A stretch of 64,000 bases of DNA, taken from the NCBI RefSeq assembly GCF_040954835.1, contig NC_090709.1:38430776-38494775 (forward strand). Reading direction: 5' to 3'. A program made the position numbers and the translations under genes. This stretch comes from Lepisosteus oculatus. Its lineage: Eukaryota > Chordata > Actinopteri > Semionotiformes > Lepisosteidae. The notes beneath the pieces are model-generated. The model had not been told where the DNA came from. It made no database searches and was given only the letters and a program-made list of their open reading frames with translations. This document shows positions 1 through 12,900 of the stretch, in pieces; within the stretch, counting starts at the first letter, position 1; each line of letters starts with the position of its first letter.

Positions 1-299
1 TCTGTGAACACAGACCCCAGGTGTGTGTCAGGTGATCCAGGGTGTCTATCTCCCAGGTCAGTGTAATAAATTGTATCGCAGGGCAGTGTCTCGCTCAGCA
101 ACGTACCAGCGAGAGATAAAACACACTCAGCTGTCTCATTTCGGACATGGTTTATTTGTGTCTCGCTCCGTCACTCCGCAGAAAGAACCAGGGATGAAAC
201 AATCAGAAGGGAAACGAAAGCTGAATGTTCAGAGTTTGAGGCACCCTGGGACAGGGAGGGGCTGGCTTCCCACTGCCCTCCTGGACACAGGCTGCAAAA
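1..299. other. Unassigned flank downstream of PHF1
   Basis: I see no conserved coding exon here. A TTTATT (AATAAA on the minus strand) lies near position 149, so another minus-strand 3' end is possible but not supported by coding sequence. The open frames here are unremarkable. Confidence 0.4.
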
Positions 300-612
300 G
301 CCAACATCCACTGGGATTGGCCGAGCCGGGCTCCTGCTGTGATTGGCCGAGCCAGAGACCTGCAGTGATTGGCTGAGCCAGGCTCCTGCTGGGATTGGCC
401 GAGCCAGAGATCTGCAATGATTGGCCGAGCCAGAGATCTGCAATGATTGGCTGAGCCAGGCTCCTGTTGGTATTGGTTGAGCCAGGCTCCTACTGGGATT
501 GGCCGAGCCAGGCTCCTACTGGGATTGGCCGAGCCAGGCTCAACTGTGATTGGCTGAGCCAGGCCCCTGCTGTGATTGGCTGAGCCAGGCCCCTGCTGTG
601 ATTGGCCACCTG
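300..612. repeat. About 26-bp tandem repeat carrying GATTGG
   Basis: About twelve degenerate copies of a roughly 26-27 bp unit, each starting GATTGG (one TATTGG) and followed by GCCGAGCCAG- or GCTGAGCCAG-like sequence. GATTGG is the reverse of a CCAAT box (ATTGG core, the NF-Y motif), so the array is also a regularly spaced run of potential NF-Y sites just beyond the PHF1 poly(A) signal. No protein is proposed. Confidence 0.85.
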
Positions 613-663
613 TGTGTCTCACAGTATGACTATAGCACGATACTGCCTCTATAGTACATCACT

Positions 664-669
664 GTTTAT
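664..669 (-). terminator. PHF1 poly(A) signal AATAAA
   Basis: TTTATT on the plus strand reads AATAAA on the minus strand, about 60 bases past the PHF1 stop codon at 730-732. It implies a very short 3' UTR. Confidence 0.7.
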
Positions 670-729
670 TGCTACTGCAAAGCCGCCCTGTGGGGAGACG
701 TGGGGACACGACAGAAGCCCAGCGCCGCC

Positions 730-988
730 TCAGCACACTCTCACGTTACCCCACTCCACCAGGTACTGCACGGTGCCGTCTGGGATCACCCTGCGGGCCA
801 GGATCCTCACCGCCTCTCCCCGCACCCCACAGCCATCACCCAGGGCAGCTCCGGGGCCGCGGGGGCAGGGAGGGGGCAGGAGGAGGAGGGGAGGGCAGGA
901 CTCCTGCTTCTGTTTCTGATCAGGCAGCTGAGAAGGCACCCGTGAGAGGGGCAAGACTTCCTGCTGGAACTGGCAGGGGTCCTCGTCA
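730..988 (-). CDS. PHF1: PHF1 exon 14: C-terminal chromo-like segment and stop
   Basis: Last exon, acceptor CCCTCAG just before 988. It encodes an acidic/proline linker and then [20 protein letters not shown], the diagnostic Polycomb-like C-terminus that contacts SUZ12 in the family, ending shortly afterwards at a stop at 730. Confidence 0.95.
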
Positions 989-3900
989 CTGAGGGAGAGA
1001 GAGGAGAGTGGAGCATCAGTACACTGGACTGTGTACAGTGATATACAGGGTGTCAGACTGTGTTACAGACTGTGTACAGTGATATACAGGGTGTACAGTG
1101 ATATACAGTGTGTCAGACTGAGTAACAGACTGTGTACAGTGATATACAGGGTGTACAGTGATATACAGTGTGTCAGACTGTGTTACAGACTGTGTACAGT
1201 GATATACAGGGTGTACAGTGATATACAGTGTGTCAGACTGTTACAGACTGTGTACAGTGATATACAGGGTGTACAGTGATATACAGTGTGTCAGACTGTT
1301 ACAGACTGTGTACAGTGATATACAGGGTGTACAGTGATATACAGTGTGTCAGACTGTGTTACAGACTGTGTACAGTGATATTCAGGGTGTACAGTGATAT
1401 ACAGTGTGTCAGACTGTGTTACAGACTGTGTACAGTGATATTCAGGGTGTACAGTGATATACAGTGTGTCAGACTGTGTTACAGACTGTGTACAGTGATA
1501 TACAGGGTGTACAGTGATATACAGTGTGTCAGACTGTTACAGACTGTGTACAGTGATATACAGGGTGTACAGTGATATACAGTGTCAGACTGAGTAACAG
1601 ACTGTGTACAGTGATATACAGGGTGTACAGTGATATACAGTGTGTCAGACTGTTACAGACTGTGTACAGTGATATACAGGGTGTACAGTGATATACAGTG
1701 TGTCAGACTGTGTTACAGACTGTGTACAGTGATATACAGGGTGTACAGTGATATACAGTGTGTCAGACTGTGTTACAGACTGTGTACAGTGATATACAGG
1801 GTGTACAGTGAAATACAGTGTCAGACTGAGTAACAGACTGTGTACAGTGATATACAGGGTGTACAGTGATATACAGTGTGTCAGACTGTGTTACAGACTG
1901 TGTACAGTGATATACAGGGTGTACAGTGATATACAGGGTGTCAGACTGTGTTACAGACTGTGTACAGTGATATACAGGGTGTACAGTGATATACAGTGTG
2001 TCAGACTGTGTTACAGACTGTGTACAGTGATATACAGGGTGTACAGTGATATACAGTGTGTCAGACTGTGTTACAGACTGTGTACAGTGATATACAGGGT
2101 GTACAGTGATATACAGTGTGTCAGACTGTGTTACAGACTTTGTACAGTGATATACAGGGTGTACAGTGATATACAGTGTGTCAGACTGAGTAACAGACTG
2201 TGTACAGTGATATACAGGGTGTGAGATGGTGTTCAGTGATATACAGGGTGTGAGATGGTGGACACACTCACCTGTAGTGGTGCAGAGAACCTGTGTCAGG
2301 GGGTCCTCTGCAGGACGAGGGGTGACAGGAGGCAAACATCCTCTTCGGAGGAGAACTGGAAAGAGAGACAGGCAGAGTGAGACTGACTGACTGTCTGTCT
2401 GACTGTCTAACTGACTGTGTCTAACTCAGACTGTCTGACTTTCTGTCTGACTGTCTGACAAACTAACTGTCTGACTGTCTCACTGACCGACTGTCTGACT
2501 GACTGACTGTCTTACTCACTGTCTGAGTGTTTGTCTGATAGTTTGACTGTCCTACTGTCTGACCCAATTCGTCCTGGGCCACCCGTTGCCATGGAAACCT
2601 ACTGACCAGGCGCTCAGTGGCTCCGCAGGCCTCCTGAAGCTGTAGACGCTGGCCCCGCCCACGTAACCCTGGTAACACTGACTCAGGGGCGCCGGGTGGG
2701 ACATCACATCCTGGGGGCGTGGCTTTAGGGAGCAAATCAGAGACACAGTTGTCGTGGACCAATCAGAGCACAGACAAACTGTCATAAGGACAGGAGACAC
2801 ACAAGAGGACAGGAGACACAGAGAGGGAGAGGAGATCAGAGAAGCCCTTGATAATCAACACACAGAACAGGACAGGACAGGAGACACAGTGAGAGAGAGA
2901 GGAGATCACAGAGAGTCCCTCAGTCATAAACACACACAGCAGGACAGGAGACACAGTGAGAGAGAGGAGAGCACAGAGAGTACCTCAGTCATAAACACAC
3001 ACAGCAGGACAGGAGACACAGTGAGAGAGAGGAGATCACAGAGAGCCCCTCAGTCATAAACACACACAGCAGGACAGGAGACACAGTGAGAGAGAGGAGA
3101 TCACAGAGAGCCCCTCAGTCATAAACACACACAGCAGGACAGGAGACACAGTGAGAGAGAGAGGAGATCACAGAGAATCACAGCAGGAAAGGAGACACAG
3201 TGAGAGAGAGGAGATCACAGAGCCCCTCAGTCATAAACACACACAGCAGGACAGGAGACACAGTGAGAGAGAGAGAGGAGATCACAGAGAATCACAGCAG
3301 GACAGGAGACACAGTGAGAGAGAGGAGATCACAGGGAGCCCCTCAGTCATAAACACACACAGCAGGACAGGAGACACAGTGAGAGAGAGGAGATCACAGA
3401 GAGTACCTCAGTCATAAACACACACAGCAGGACAGGAGACACAGTGAGAGAGAGGAGATCACAGAGAGTACCTCAGTCATAAGCACACACAGCAGGACAG
3501 GAGACACAGTGAGAGAGAGGAGATCACAGAGAATCACAGCAGGAAAGGAGACACAGCAGGAAAGGAGACACGTGTCGCACCTGGGAATCCTGGAGGCGCC
3601 GTCTGGATTTCCGACTGTCGGGATCGGCGCTCTTCCTCTGGCTCAGCACCGAGAGGGGACTGGAGACAGGAGGGTGTTAAAGTCACACGGCTGAATCACA
3701 GAGACGACAGCTAGACAACTGACACTACAGGTCCGCCTGTGTCCAGTGTCTGTGTCCAGGCTGTGGACACTGAGCCTGTCCTCTCTGTGTAGTCAGGTCT
3801 GTCTGTGTCTAGGCTGTGGACACTGAGCCTCTCCTCTCTGGACAGCAAGGTCTGCCTGTGTCCAGTGTGTGTGTCCAGGCTGTGGTCACTGAGCCTGTCC

Positions 3901-6900
3901 TCTCTGGACAGCGCCAGGTCTGCCTGTGTCCAGTGTCTCTGTCCAGGCTGTGGTCACTGAGCCTGTCCTCTCTGGACAGCCAGGTCTGCCTGTGTCCAGT
4001 GTCGGTGTCCATTTCTCTCACCTCCTCCGAGTCTGTGTTGTTAGACCCTTGTGTGAGATGATGGCAGGTGGATCGGGGGTGAGAGGTGAAGGGTCGGAGG
4101 TCAGGGGAGGCGGGGCTCGGACCTGGAGCCCAAACAGACATTTCTTCTTCTTAATCTCCTTCCCAGAAACAAACCTCCAATACAAGCAGAACAGCAGCAA
4201 GAACGACACTTTTAGTGTTCATGATCACGGCGACTGTGTAACACAGCAGCAGTGACACGCGGGTTAAAAAAAAGCAGTAGTCCAGTCCAGTCCAGTCCAG
4301 TCCAGCAAACACACAGTCAGGACACTGTAGTCCAGTCCAGTCCAGTCCAGTCCAGTCCAGTCCAGCAATCACACAGTCAGGACACTGTAGTGCAGTCCAG
4401 TCCAGTCCAGTCCAGCAAACACACAGTCAGGACACTGTAGTCCAGTCCAGTCCAGTCCAGTCCAGCAATCACACAGTCAGGACACTGTAGTGCAGTCCAG
4501 TCCAGTCCAGTCCAGCAATCACACAGTCAGGACACTGTAGTCCAGTCCAGTCCAGTCCAGCAATCACACAGTCAGGACACTGTAGTCCAGTCCAGTCCAG
4601 TCCAGTCCAGTCCAGCAATCACACAGTCAGGACACTGTAGTGCAGTCCAGTCCAGTCCAGTCCAGCAAACACACAGTCAGGACACTGTAGTCCAGTCCAG
4701 TCCAGTCCAGCAATCACACAGTCAGGACACTGTAGTGCAGTCCAGTCCAGTCCAGTCCAGCAATCACACAGTCAGGACACTGTAGTGCAGTCCAGTCCAG
4801 TCCAGCAATCACACAGTCAGGACACTGTAGTCCAGTCCAGTCCAGTCCAGTCCAGTCCAGCAATCACACAGTCAGGACACTGTAGTCCAGTCCAGTCCAG
4901 TCCAGTCCAGTCCAGTCCAGCAATCACACAGTCAGGACACTGTAGTCCAGTCCAGTCCAGCAATCACACAGTCAGGACACTGTAGTCCAGTCCAGTCCAG
5001 TCCAGTCCAGCAATCACACAGTCAGGACACTGTAGTCCAGTCCAGTCCAGTCCAGCAATCACACAGTCAGGACACTGTAGTCCAGTCCAGTCCAGTCCAG
5101 TCCAGTCCAGCAATCACACAGTCAGGACACTGTAGTGCAGTCCAGTCCAGTCCAGTTCAGCAATCACACAGTCAGGACACTGTAGTCCAGTCCAGTCCAG
5201 TCCAGTCCAGTCCAGTCCAGCAATCACACAGTCAGGACACTGTAGTGCAGTCCAGTCCAGTCCAGCAATCACACAGTCAGGACACTGTAGTCCAGTCCAG
5301 CAATCACACAGTCAGGACACTGTAGTGCAGTCCAGTCCAGTCCAGTCCAGCAATCACACAGTCAGGACACTGTAGTCCAGTCCAGTCCAGTCCAGCAATC
5401 ACACAGTCAGGACACTGTAGTGCAGTCCAGTCCAGTCCAGTCCAGCAATCACACAGTCAGGACACTGTAGTGCAGTCCAGTCCAGTCCAGCAATCACACA
5501 GTCAGGACACTGTAGTCCAGTCCAGCAATCACACAGTCAGGACACTGTAGTGCAGTCCAGTCCAGTCCAGCAATCACACAGTCAGGACACTGTAGTGCAG
5601 TCCAGTCCAGTCCAGCAATCACACAGTCAGGACACTGTAGTGCAGTCCAGTCCAGCAATCACACAGTCAGGACACTGTAGTGCAGTCCAGTCCAGCAATC
5701 ACACAGTCAGGACACTGTAGTCCAGTCCAGCAATCACACAGTCAGGACACTGTAGTCCAGTCCAGTCCAGTCCAGTCCAGTCCAGCAATCACACAGTCAG
5801 GACACTGTAGTGCAGTCCAGTCCAGTCCAGTCCAGCAATCACAGAGTCAGGACACTGTAGAGCAGTGCAGTCCAGTCCAGTCCAGTCCAGCAATCACACA
5901 GTCAGGGCACTGTAGTGCAGTCCAGTCCGGTGCAGTCTGTCCAGTGCAGTCGAGTCCAGTCCAGTGTCTCCAGTCTCTCACCTGTCTTTATGGGAGGTCA
6001 GAGCGTTCAGGAGGTTGTGAGAGCGATCCTGTTTGGGCGTGTCTGAGAGCTGAGAGAGGAGACAGGAGACAGGGGAGAGGAGAGAGAAAGAGTTAGGCAG
6101 GCAGAGAGAAACTCAGGGCTCGGGTAGTGAACTCCAGCACCAGTGCCGCAGTCCCGCCCGTGGCCACCGGAGGGCGACACCACCAGTTCACAGCCAGCCA
6201 GAGCTCGAGAGAAACCAGGCCCAGGGCGTTCGCACTCGCCAGCACAGCTCAGTCCGCAGGAGGACTTGTCTGCTCTGTGTCCCCCGAGCTCGGGAGCATT
6301 CTGGGGGTGACAGGGCTGCTCCTGCTGCGCCCCAGAGCTCTGGAGCTGTACCCCCCAGGATATCAGAGTCTCCCCCCCCCCGAGCTCTTTCAGATCAAGA
6401 CTCCACAAGGTAATTGGTTAACGAGGCGGGTCGGCAGGTCTTGAGGGCAGGGTAATTGGTTAACGAGGCGGGTCGTGAGGGCAGGGTAATTGGTTAACGA
6501 GGCGGGTCGGCGGGTCTTGAGGGCAGGGTAATTGGTTAACGAGGTGGGTCGGCGGGTCATTAGGGCAGGGTAATTGGTTAACGAGGTGGGTCGGCGGCTC
6601 ATGAGGGCAGCGTGACGAGTCCTACCGGCCCCAGCAGTAGGGAGTCCCAGTTCTCGTTGGCGAAGGACAGGATCTCCCTCTCGAAGTCGAAGTACTTCCT
6701 CCGGCAGCACAGGGACAAGTGATACAGCACCAGGTGGGCCAGGTCCACCCTGAGGTCCAGCAGATAGGCAGCAGCGGTCAGCACCCAAGAGCAACAGCGC
6801 CCCCTGGGGGCAGGGTACAGGGACACAGAGACCAGACTCCCCCTCTGGGGACAGAGACACAGAGACACAGACCAGACTGCCCCCTGGGGACAGGACACAG

Positions 6901-9900
6901 GGACACAGAGACACAGAAACACAGAGACACAGAGACCAGACTGCCCCCTGGGGACAGAGACACAGAGACACAGAGACCAGACTGCCCCTCTGGGGACAGA
7001 GACACAGAGACACAGACCAGACTGCCCCCTGGGGACAGAGACACAGAGACACAGAGACCAGACTGCCCCCTGGGGACAGAGACACAGAGACACAGAGACC
7101 AGACTGCCCCCTGGGGACAGACACAGGGATGCAGAGACCAGACTGCCCCCTGGGGACAGGACACAGAGACACAAAAGGGAGTTCTCACCAGCTCATGGGG
7201 AGTCTGCTCACAGCCTCTGGCCCCGTGGTGCAGACAGAGCAGTCGAAGTGGTAGAACCTGCACAGAGAGAGAAGCCACAGCACCAGTACAGCCCAGCCCA
7301 GCACAGAACAGCAGGATCCAGCACAAAACGCACCCCTCCACTGGGACAGTACAGTATACCACTACACCCTCTCTCCAGTACAGTACAGTATAACACAACC
7401 CCGTCTCTCCACTGGGACAGTACAGTATAACACTACACCTTCTCTCCAGTACAGTACAGTATAACACTACACCTTCTCTCCATTGGGACAGTACAGTATA
7501 ACACTACACCTTCTCTCCAGTACAGTACAGTATAACACTACACCGTCTCTCCACTGGGACAGTACAGTGTAACACTACACCGTCTCTCCACTGGGACAGT
7601 ACAGTGTAACACTACACAGTCTCTCCAGTACAGTACAGTATAACACTACACCTTCTCTCCAGTACAGTACAGTATAACACTACACCCTCTCTCTCCACTG
7701 GGACAGTACAGTATAACACTACACCATCTCTCCACTACAGTACAGTATAATACTACACCGTCTCTCCACTGGGACAGTACAGTGTAACACTACACAGTCT
7801 CTCCAGTACAGTACAGTGTAACACTACACCTTCTCTCCACTGGGACAGTACAGTATAATACTACACCGTCTCTCCAGTACAGTACAGTATAACACTACAC
7901 AGTCTCTCCAGTACAGTACAGTATAACACTACACCGTCTCTCCACTGGGACAGTACAGTATAACACTACACAGTCTCTCCAGTACAGTACAGTATAACAC
8001 TACACAGTCTCCCCACTGGGACAGTACAGTATAACACTACACCCTCTCTCCACTGGGACAGTACAGTATAACACTACACAGTCTCTCCAGTACAGTACAG
8101 TATAACACTACACCGTCTCTCCACTGGGACAGTACAGTATACCACTACACCCTCTCTCCAGTACAGTACAGTATAACACTACACCTTCTCTCTCCACTGG
8201 GACAGTACAGTATAACACTACACCATCTCTCCAGTACAGTACAGTATAACACTACACCTTCTCTCCACTGGGACAGTACAGTATAACACTACACAGTCTC
8301 CCCACTGGGACAGTACAGTATAACACTACACCCTCTCTCCACTGGGACAGTACAGTATAACACTACACAGTCTCTCCAGTACAGTACAGTATAACACTAC
8401 ACCCTCTCTCCACTGGGACAGTACAGTATAACACTACACCTTCTCTCTCCACTGGGACAGTACAGTATAACACTACACAGTCTCTCCAGTACAGTACAGT
8501 ATAACACTACACCTTCTCTCCAGTATAGTACAGTATAACACTACACCCTCTCTCTCCACTGGGACAGTACAGTGTAACACTACACCCTCTCTCCAGTACA
8601 GTACAGTGTAACACTACACCGTCTCTCCAGTACAGTACAGTATAACACTACACCTTCTCTCTCCACTGGGACAGTACAGTATAACACTACACTCTCTCTC
8701 ACCTGTCTCCGTACAGCAGGGGTTTGCTCAGACACTGAGTACAGGCCTCATGGAACCACTGGCCACAGCTGCGACACTGAAGCATCTTGAGATTCCACCT
8801 GTAAGAACACAGACATGGGCCTGTGACATCACCTCACTGTAACTGAGCACTGTGACATCACCTCGCTGTAACTGAGCACTGTGACATCACCTCACTGTAA
8901 CATCACATCACTGTTACTGAGCACTGTGACATCACCTCGCCGTAACACAGCCCTGTGACATCACCACACCGTAACCCAGCCCTGTGACATCACCACACCG
9001 TAACTGAGCACTGCGACATCACCTCGCTGTAACATCACTGTAACAGCACTGTGACATCGCCGCAGCAGTAAGTGTGACAGTGCAGTGACAACGCAATGCA
9101 GCACTGTAACAGTGTGACATCATTGTAAAAACGCAGCAGCAATATTTAAAGACCAACCTGTAGAGGCAGGACAGAAAATCTGAGGCAGAGAATAGGAGAC
9201 GGGACTTAACCGGGGGCGGGGGGGGACAGGACAGGAGGCTCTTCTGTACATAGAGGGGGGTGGGGGTGGGGAACAAGCTGGATGAGCTCCTCCAGTCAGG
9301 AAAGGAGGCTCTTCTGTACACAGAGGGGGGTGGGGGTGGGGAACAAGCTGCCCAGCCATATTGTTGAAGCCGATACCCGGGTTAATGGATGGGTAATACT
9401 CTCAGGACACAGCTGGATGAGCTCCTCAGACCAGTTAGACACTAGGAATCAAAACAGACTACAGCAACCAGACGCTTCTTCAGCTCTTGAAACGATGTCA
9501 TCGTTAAATTATTGTAAAAGGCACGCCATTGGGCCAGTGCAGCTGTCACTCACTCTCCAGGCCCGGCGCAGTAGCAGTAGCACTGCTGCTGATTGGTCAG
9601 GTGCTGGGGATCCCAGTCCAGTGCCGACAGCTGATAGGGCAGGCGAACCTTCATGGCCTGCATTAGGCGGGCGAAGCGCCCTCTCTTCATGGCGCCCCCT
9701 CTCTGTGTGGAGGATTAACAGCAGTCAGTGTGTGTGTGTGTGTGTCCGTGTGTGTGTCAGTGCGTGTCTGTGTGTCAGCATGTCAGTGTCTGTGTGTCAG
9801 TATGTCAGTGTCTGTGTGTCAGTTTGTGTCAGTGTTTGTGTGTCAGTTTGTGTCAGTGCGTGTCTGTGTGTCAGTATGTCAGCATGTCAGTGTCTGTGTG

Positions 9901-12900
9901 TCAGTTTGTGTCAGTGCGTGTGTCAGCTTGTGTGTCAAAGTGTCAGTGTGTGTGTGAGTCAGAGTGTCGGAGTGTCAGTATGTCAGTATGTCAGTGTTTG
10001 TGTGTCAGTTCATGTGTCAGTTTGTGTGTCAAAGTGTCAGTGTCAGTGTCAGTGTGAGTCAGAGTGTCAGAGTGTCAGTATGTCAGTATGTCAGTGTTTG
10101 TGTGTCAGTGCGTGTGTCAGCTTGTGTGTCAAAGTGTCAGTGTGTGTGTGAGTCAGAGTGTCGGAGTGTCAGTATGTCAGTGTTTGTGTGTCAGTGCATG
10201 TGTCAGTTTGTGTGTCAAAGTGTCAGTGTCAGTGTCAGTGTGTCAGAGTGTCAGAGTGTCAGTATGTCAGTATGTCAGTATGTCAGTGTTTGTGTGTCAG
10301 TGCATGTGTCAGTTTGTGTGTCAAAGTGTCAGTGTCAGTGTCAGTGTCAGAGTGTCTGATGGTGATTGTGTGTTGCTACCCAGGGTGCAACAGTGGTTAA
10401 TTAGCAGGAAGTTAATCACCTTGGTCGCCACTGCAAACACACACTGTCGGCACACCCAGGTGCTGCTGTCGGCCTCGGGCTCGATGGCGGGGGTGTGGCA
10501 CTGCGGGTGGTACCCTGGAAGACAGGAGGCCAGCGGCTGGTTACCCCTGCTCGCCGGGGGGCAGGACGGCGACGGGCTGTCCGGCGGGGGGGCACGTTAC
10601 CGTGGCGACACTTGCGGCAGTTGAAGAGTGGGTCTTTGTGGGGCGGAGCTTCACACACACAGCACACACCCTCCAGAGCAGCTGAGACTGAGACACAGAG
10701 AGAGAGGGGGGTTAATACACACACAGCACACACCCTCCAGAGCAGCTGAGACTGAGACACAGAGAGAGAGAGAGAGAGAGAGAGAGGGGTTAATACACAC
10801 ACAGCACACACCCTCCAGAGCAGCTGAGACTGAGACACAGAGAGAGAGGGGTTAATACACACACAGCACACACCCTCCAGAGCAGCTGAGACTGAGACAT
10901 AGAGAGAGAGAGAGGGGTTAATACACACACAGCACACACCCTCCAGAGCAGCTGAGACTGAGACACACAGAGAGAGAGGGGTTAATACACACACAGCACA
11001 CACCCTCCAGAGCAGCTGAGACTGAGACACAGAGAGAGAGAGAGGGGTTAATACACACACAGCACACACCCTCCAGAGCAGCTGAGACTGAGACACAGAG
11101 AGAGAGAGAGGGGTTAATACACACACAGCACACACCCTCCAGAGCAGCTGAGACTGAGACACAGAGAGAGAGAGGGGGGTTAATACACACACAGCACACA
11201 CCCTCCAGAGCAGCTGAGACTGAGACACAGAGAGAGAGAGGGGTTAATACACACACAGCACACACCCTCCAGAGCAGCTGAGACTGAGACACACAGAGAG
11301 AGAGAGGGGTTAATACACACACAGCACACACCCTCCAGAGCAGCTGAGACTGAGACACAGAGAGAGAGGGGTTAATACACACACAGCACACACCCTCCAG
11401 AGCAGCTGAGACTGAGACACAGAGAGAGAGGGGTTAATACACACACAGCACACACCCTCCAGAGCAGCTGAGACTGAGACACAGAGAGAGAGAGAGGGGT
11501 TAATACACACACAGCACACACCCTCCAGAGCAGCTGAGACTGAGACACAGAGAGAGAGAGAGGGGTTAATACACACACAGCACACACCCTCCAGAGCAGC
11601 TGAGACTGAGACACAGAGAGAGAGAGGGGTTAATACACACACAGCACACACCCTCCAGAGCAGCTGAGACTGAGACACACAGAGAGAGAGAGGGGTTAAT
11701 ACACACACAGCACACACCCTCCAGAGCAGCTGAGACTGAGACACAGAGAGAGAGGGGTTAATACACACACAGCACACACCCTCCAGAGCAGCTGAGACTG
11801 AGACACAGAGAGAGAGGGGTTAATACACACACAGCACACACCCTCCAGAGCAGCTGAGACTGAGACACAGAGAGAGAGAGAGGGGTTAATACACACACAG
11901 CACACACCCTCCAGAGCAGCTGAGACTGAGACACAGAGAGAGAGGGGTTAATACACACACAGCACACACCCTCCAGAGCAGCTGAGACTGAGACACAGAG
12001 AGAGGGGGGTTAATACACACACAGCACACACCCTCCAGAGCAGCTGAGACTGAGACACAGAGAGAGAGAGAGAGAGAGGGGTTAATACACACACAGCACA
12101 CACCCTCCAGAGCAGCTGAGACTGAGACACAGAGAGAGAGAGGGGTTAATACACACACAGCACACACCCTCCAGAGCAGCTGAGACTGAGACACAGAGAG
12201 AGAGGGGTTAATACACACACAGCACACACCCTCCAGAGCAGCTGAGACTGAGACACAGAGAGAGAGAGAGGGGTTAATACACACACAGCACACACCCTCC
12301 AGAGCAGCTGAGACTGAGACACAGAGAGAGAGAGAGGGGTTAATACACACACAGCACACACCCTCCAGAGCAGCTGAGACTGAGACACAGAGAAAGAGAG
12401 AGGGGTTAATACACACACAGCACACACCCTCGAGAGCAGCTGAGACTGAGACACACAGAGAGAGAGGGGTTAATACACACACAGCACACACCCTCCAGAG
12501 CAGCTGAGACTGAGACACAGAGAGAGAGGGGTTAATACACACACAGCACACACCCTCCAGAGCAGCTGAGACTGAGACACAGAGAGAGAGAGGGGTTAAT
12601 ACACACACAGCACACACCCTCCAGAGCAGCTGAGACTGAGACACAGAGAGAGAGAGAGGGGTTAATACACACACAGCACACACCCTCCAGAGCAGCTGAG
12701 ACTGAGACACAGAGAGAGAGAGAGGGGTTAATACACACACAGCACACACCCTCCAGAGCAGCTGAGACTGAGACACAGAGAGAGAGAGAGGGGTTAATAC
12801 ACACACAGCACACACCCTCCAGAGCAGCTGAGACTGAGACACAGAGAGAGAGAGAGGGGTTAATACACACACAGCACACACCCTCCAGAGCAGCTGAGAC

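Noticed and set aside
9282-10624. Open frames of up to 289 residues rich in Cys, Val and Ser
   Set aside because: Derived from the TGTGTGTCAG array. The real coding sequence here is PHF1 exons 4 and 5 on the other strand.
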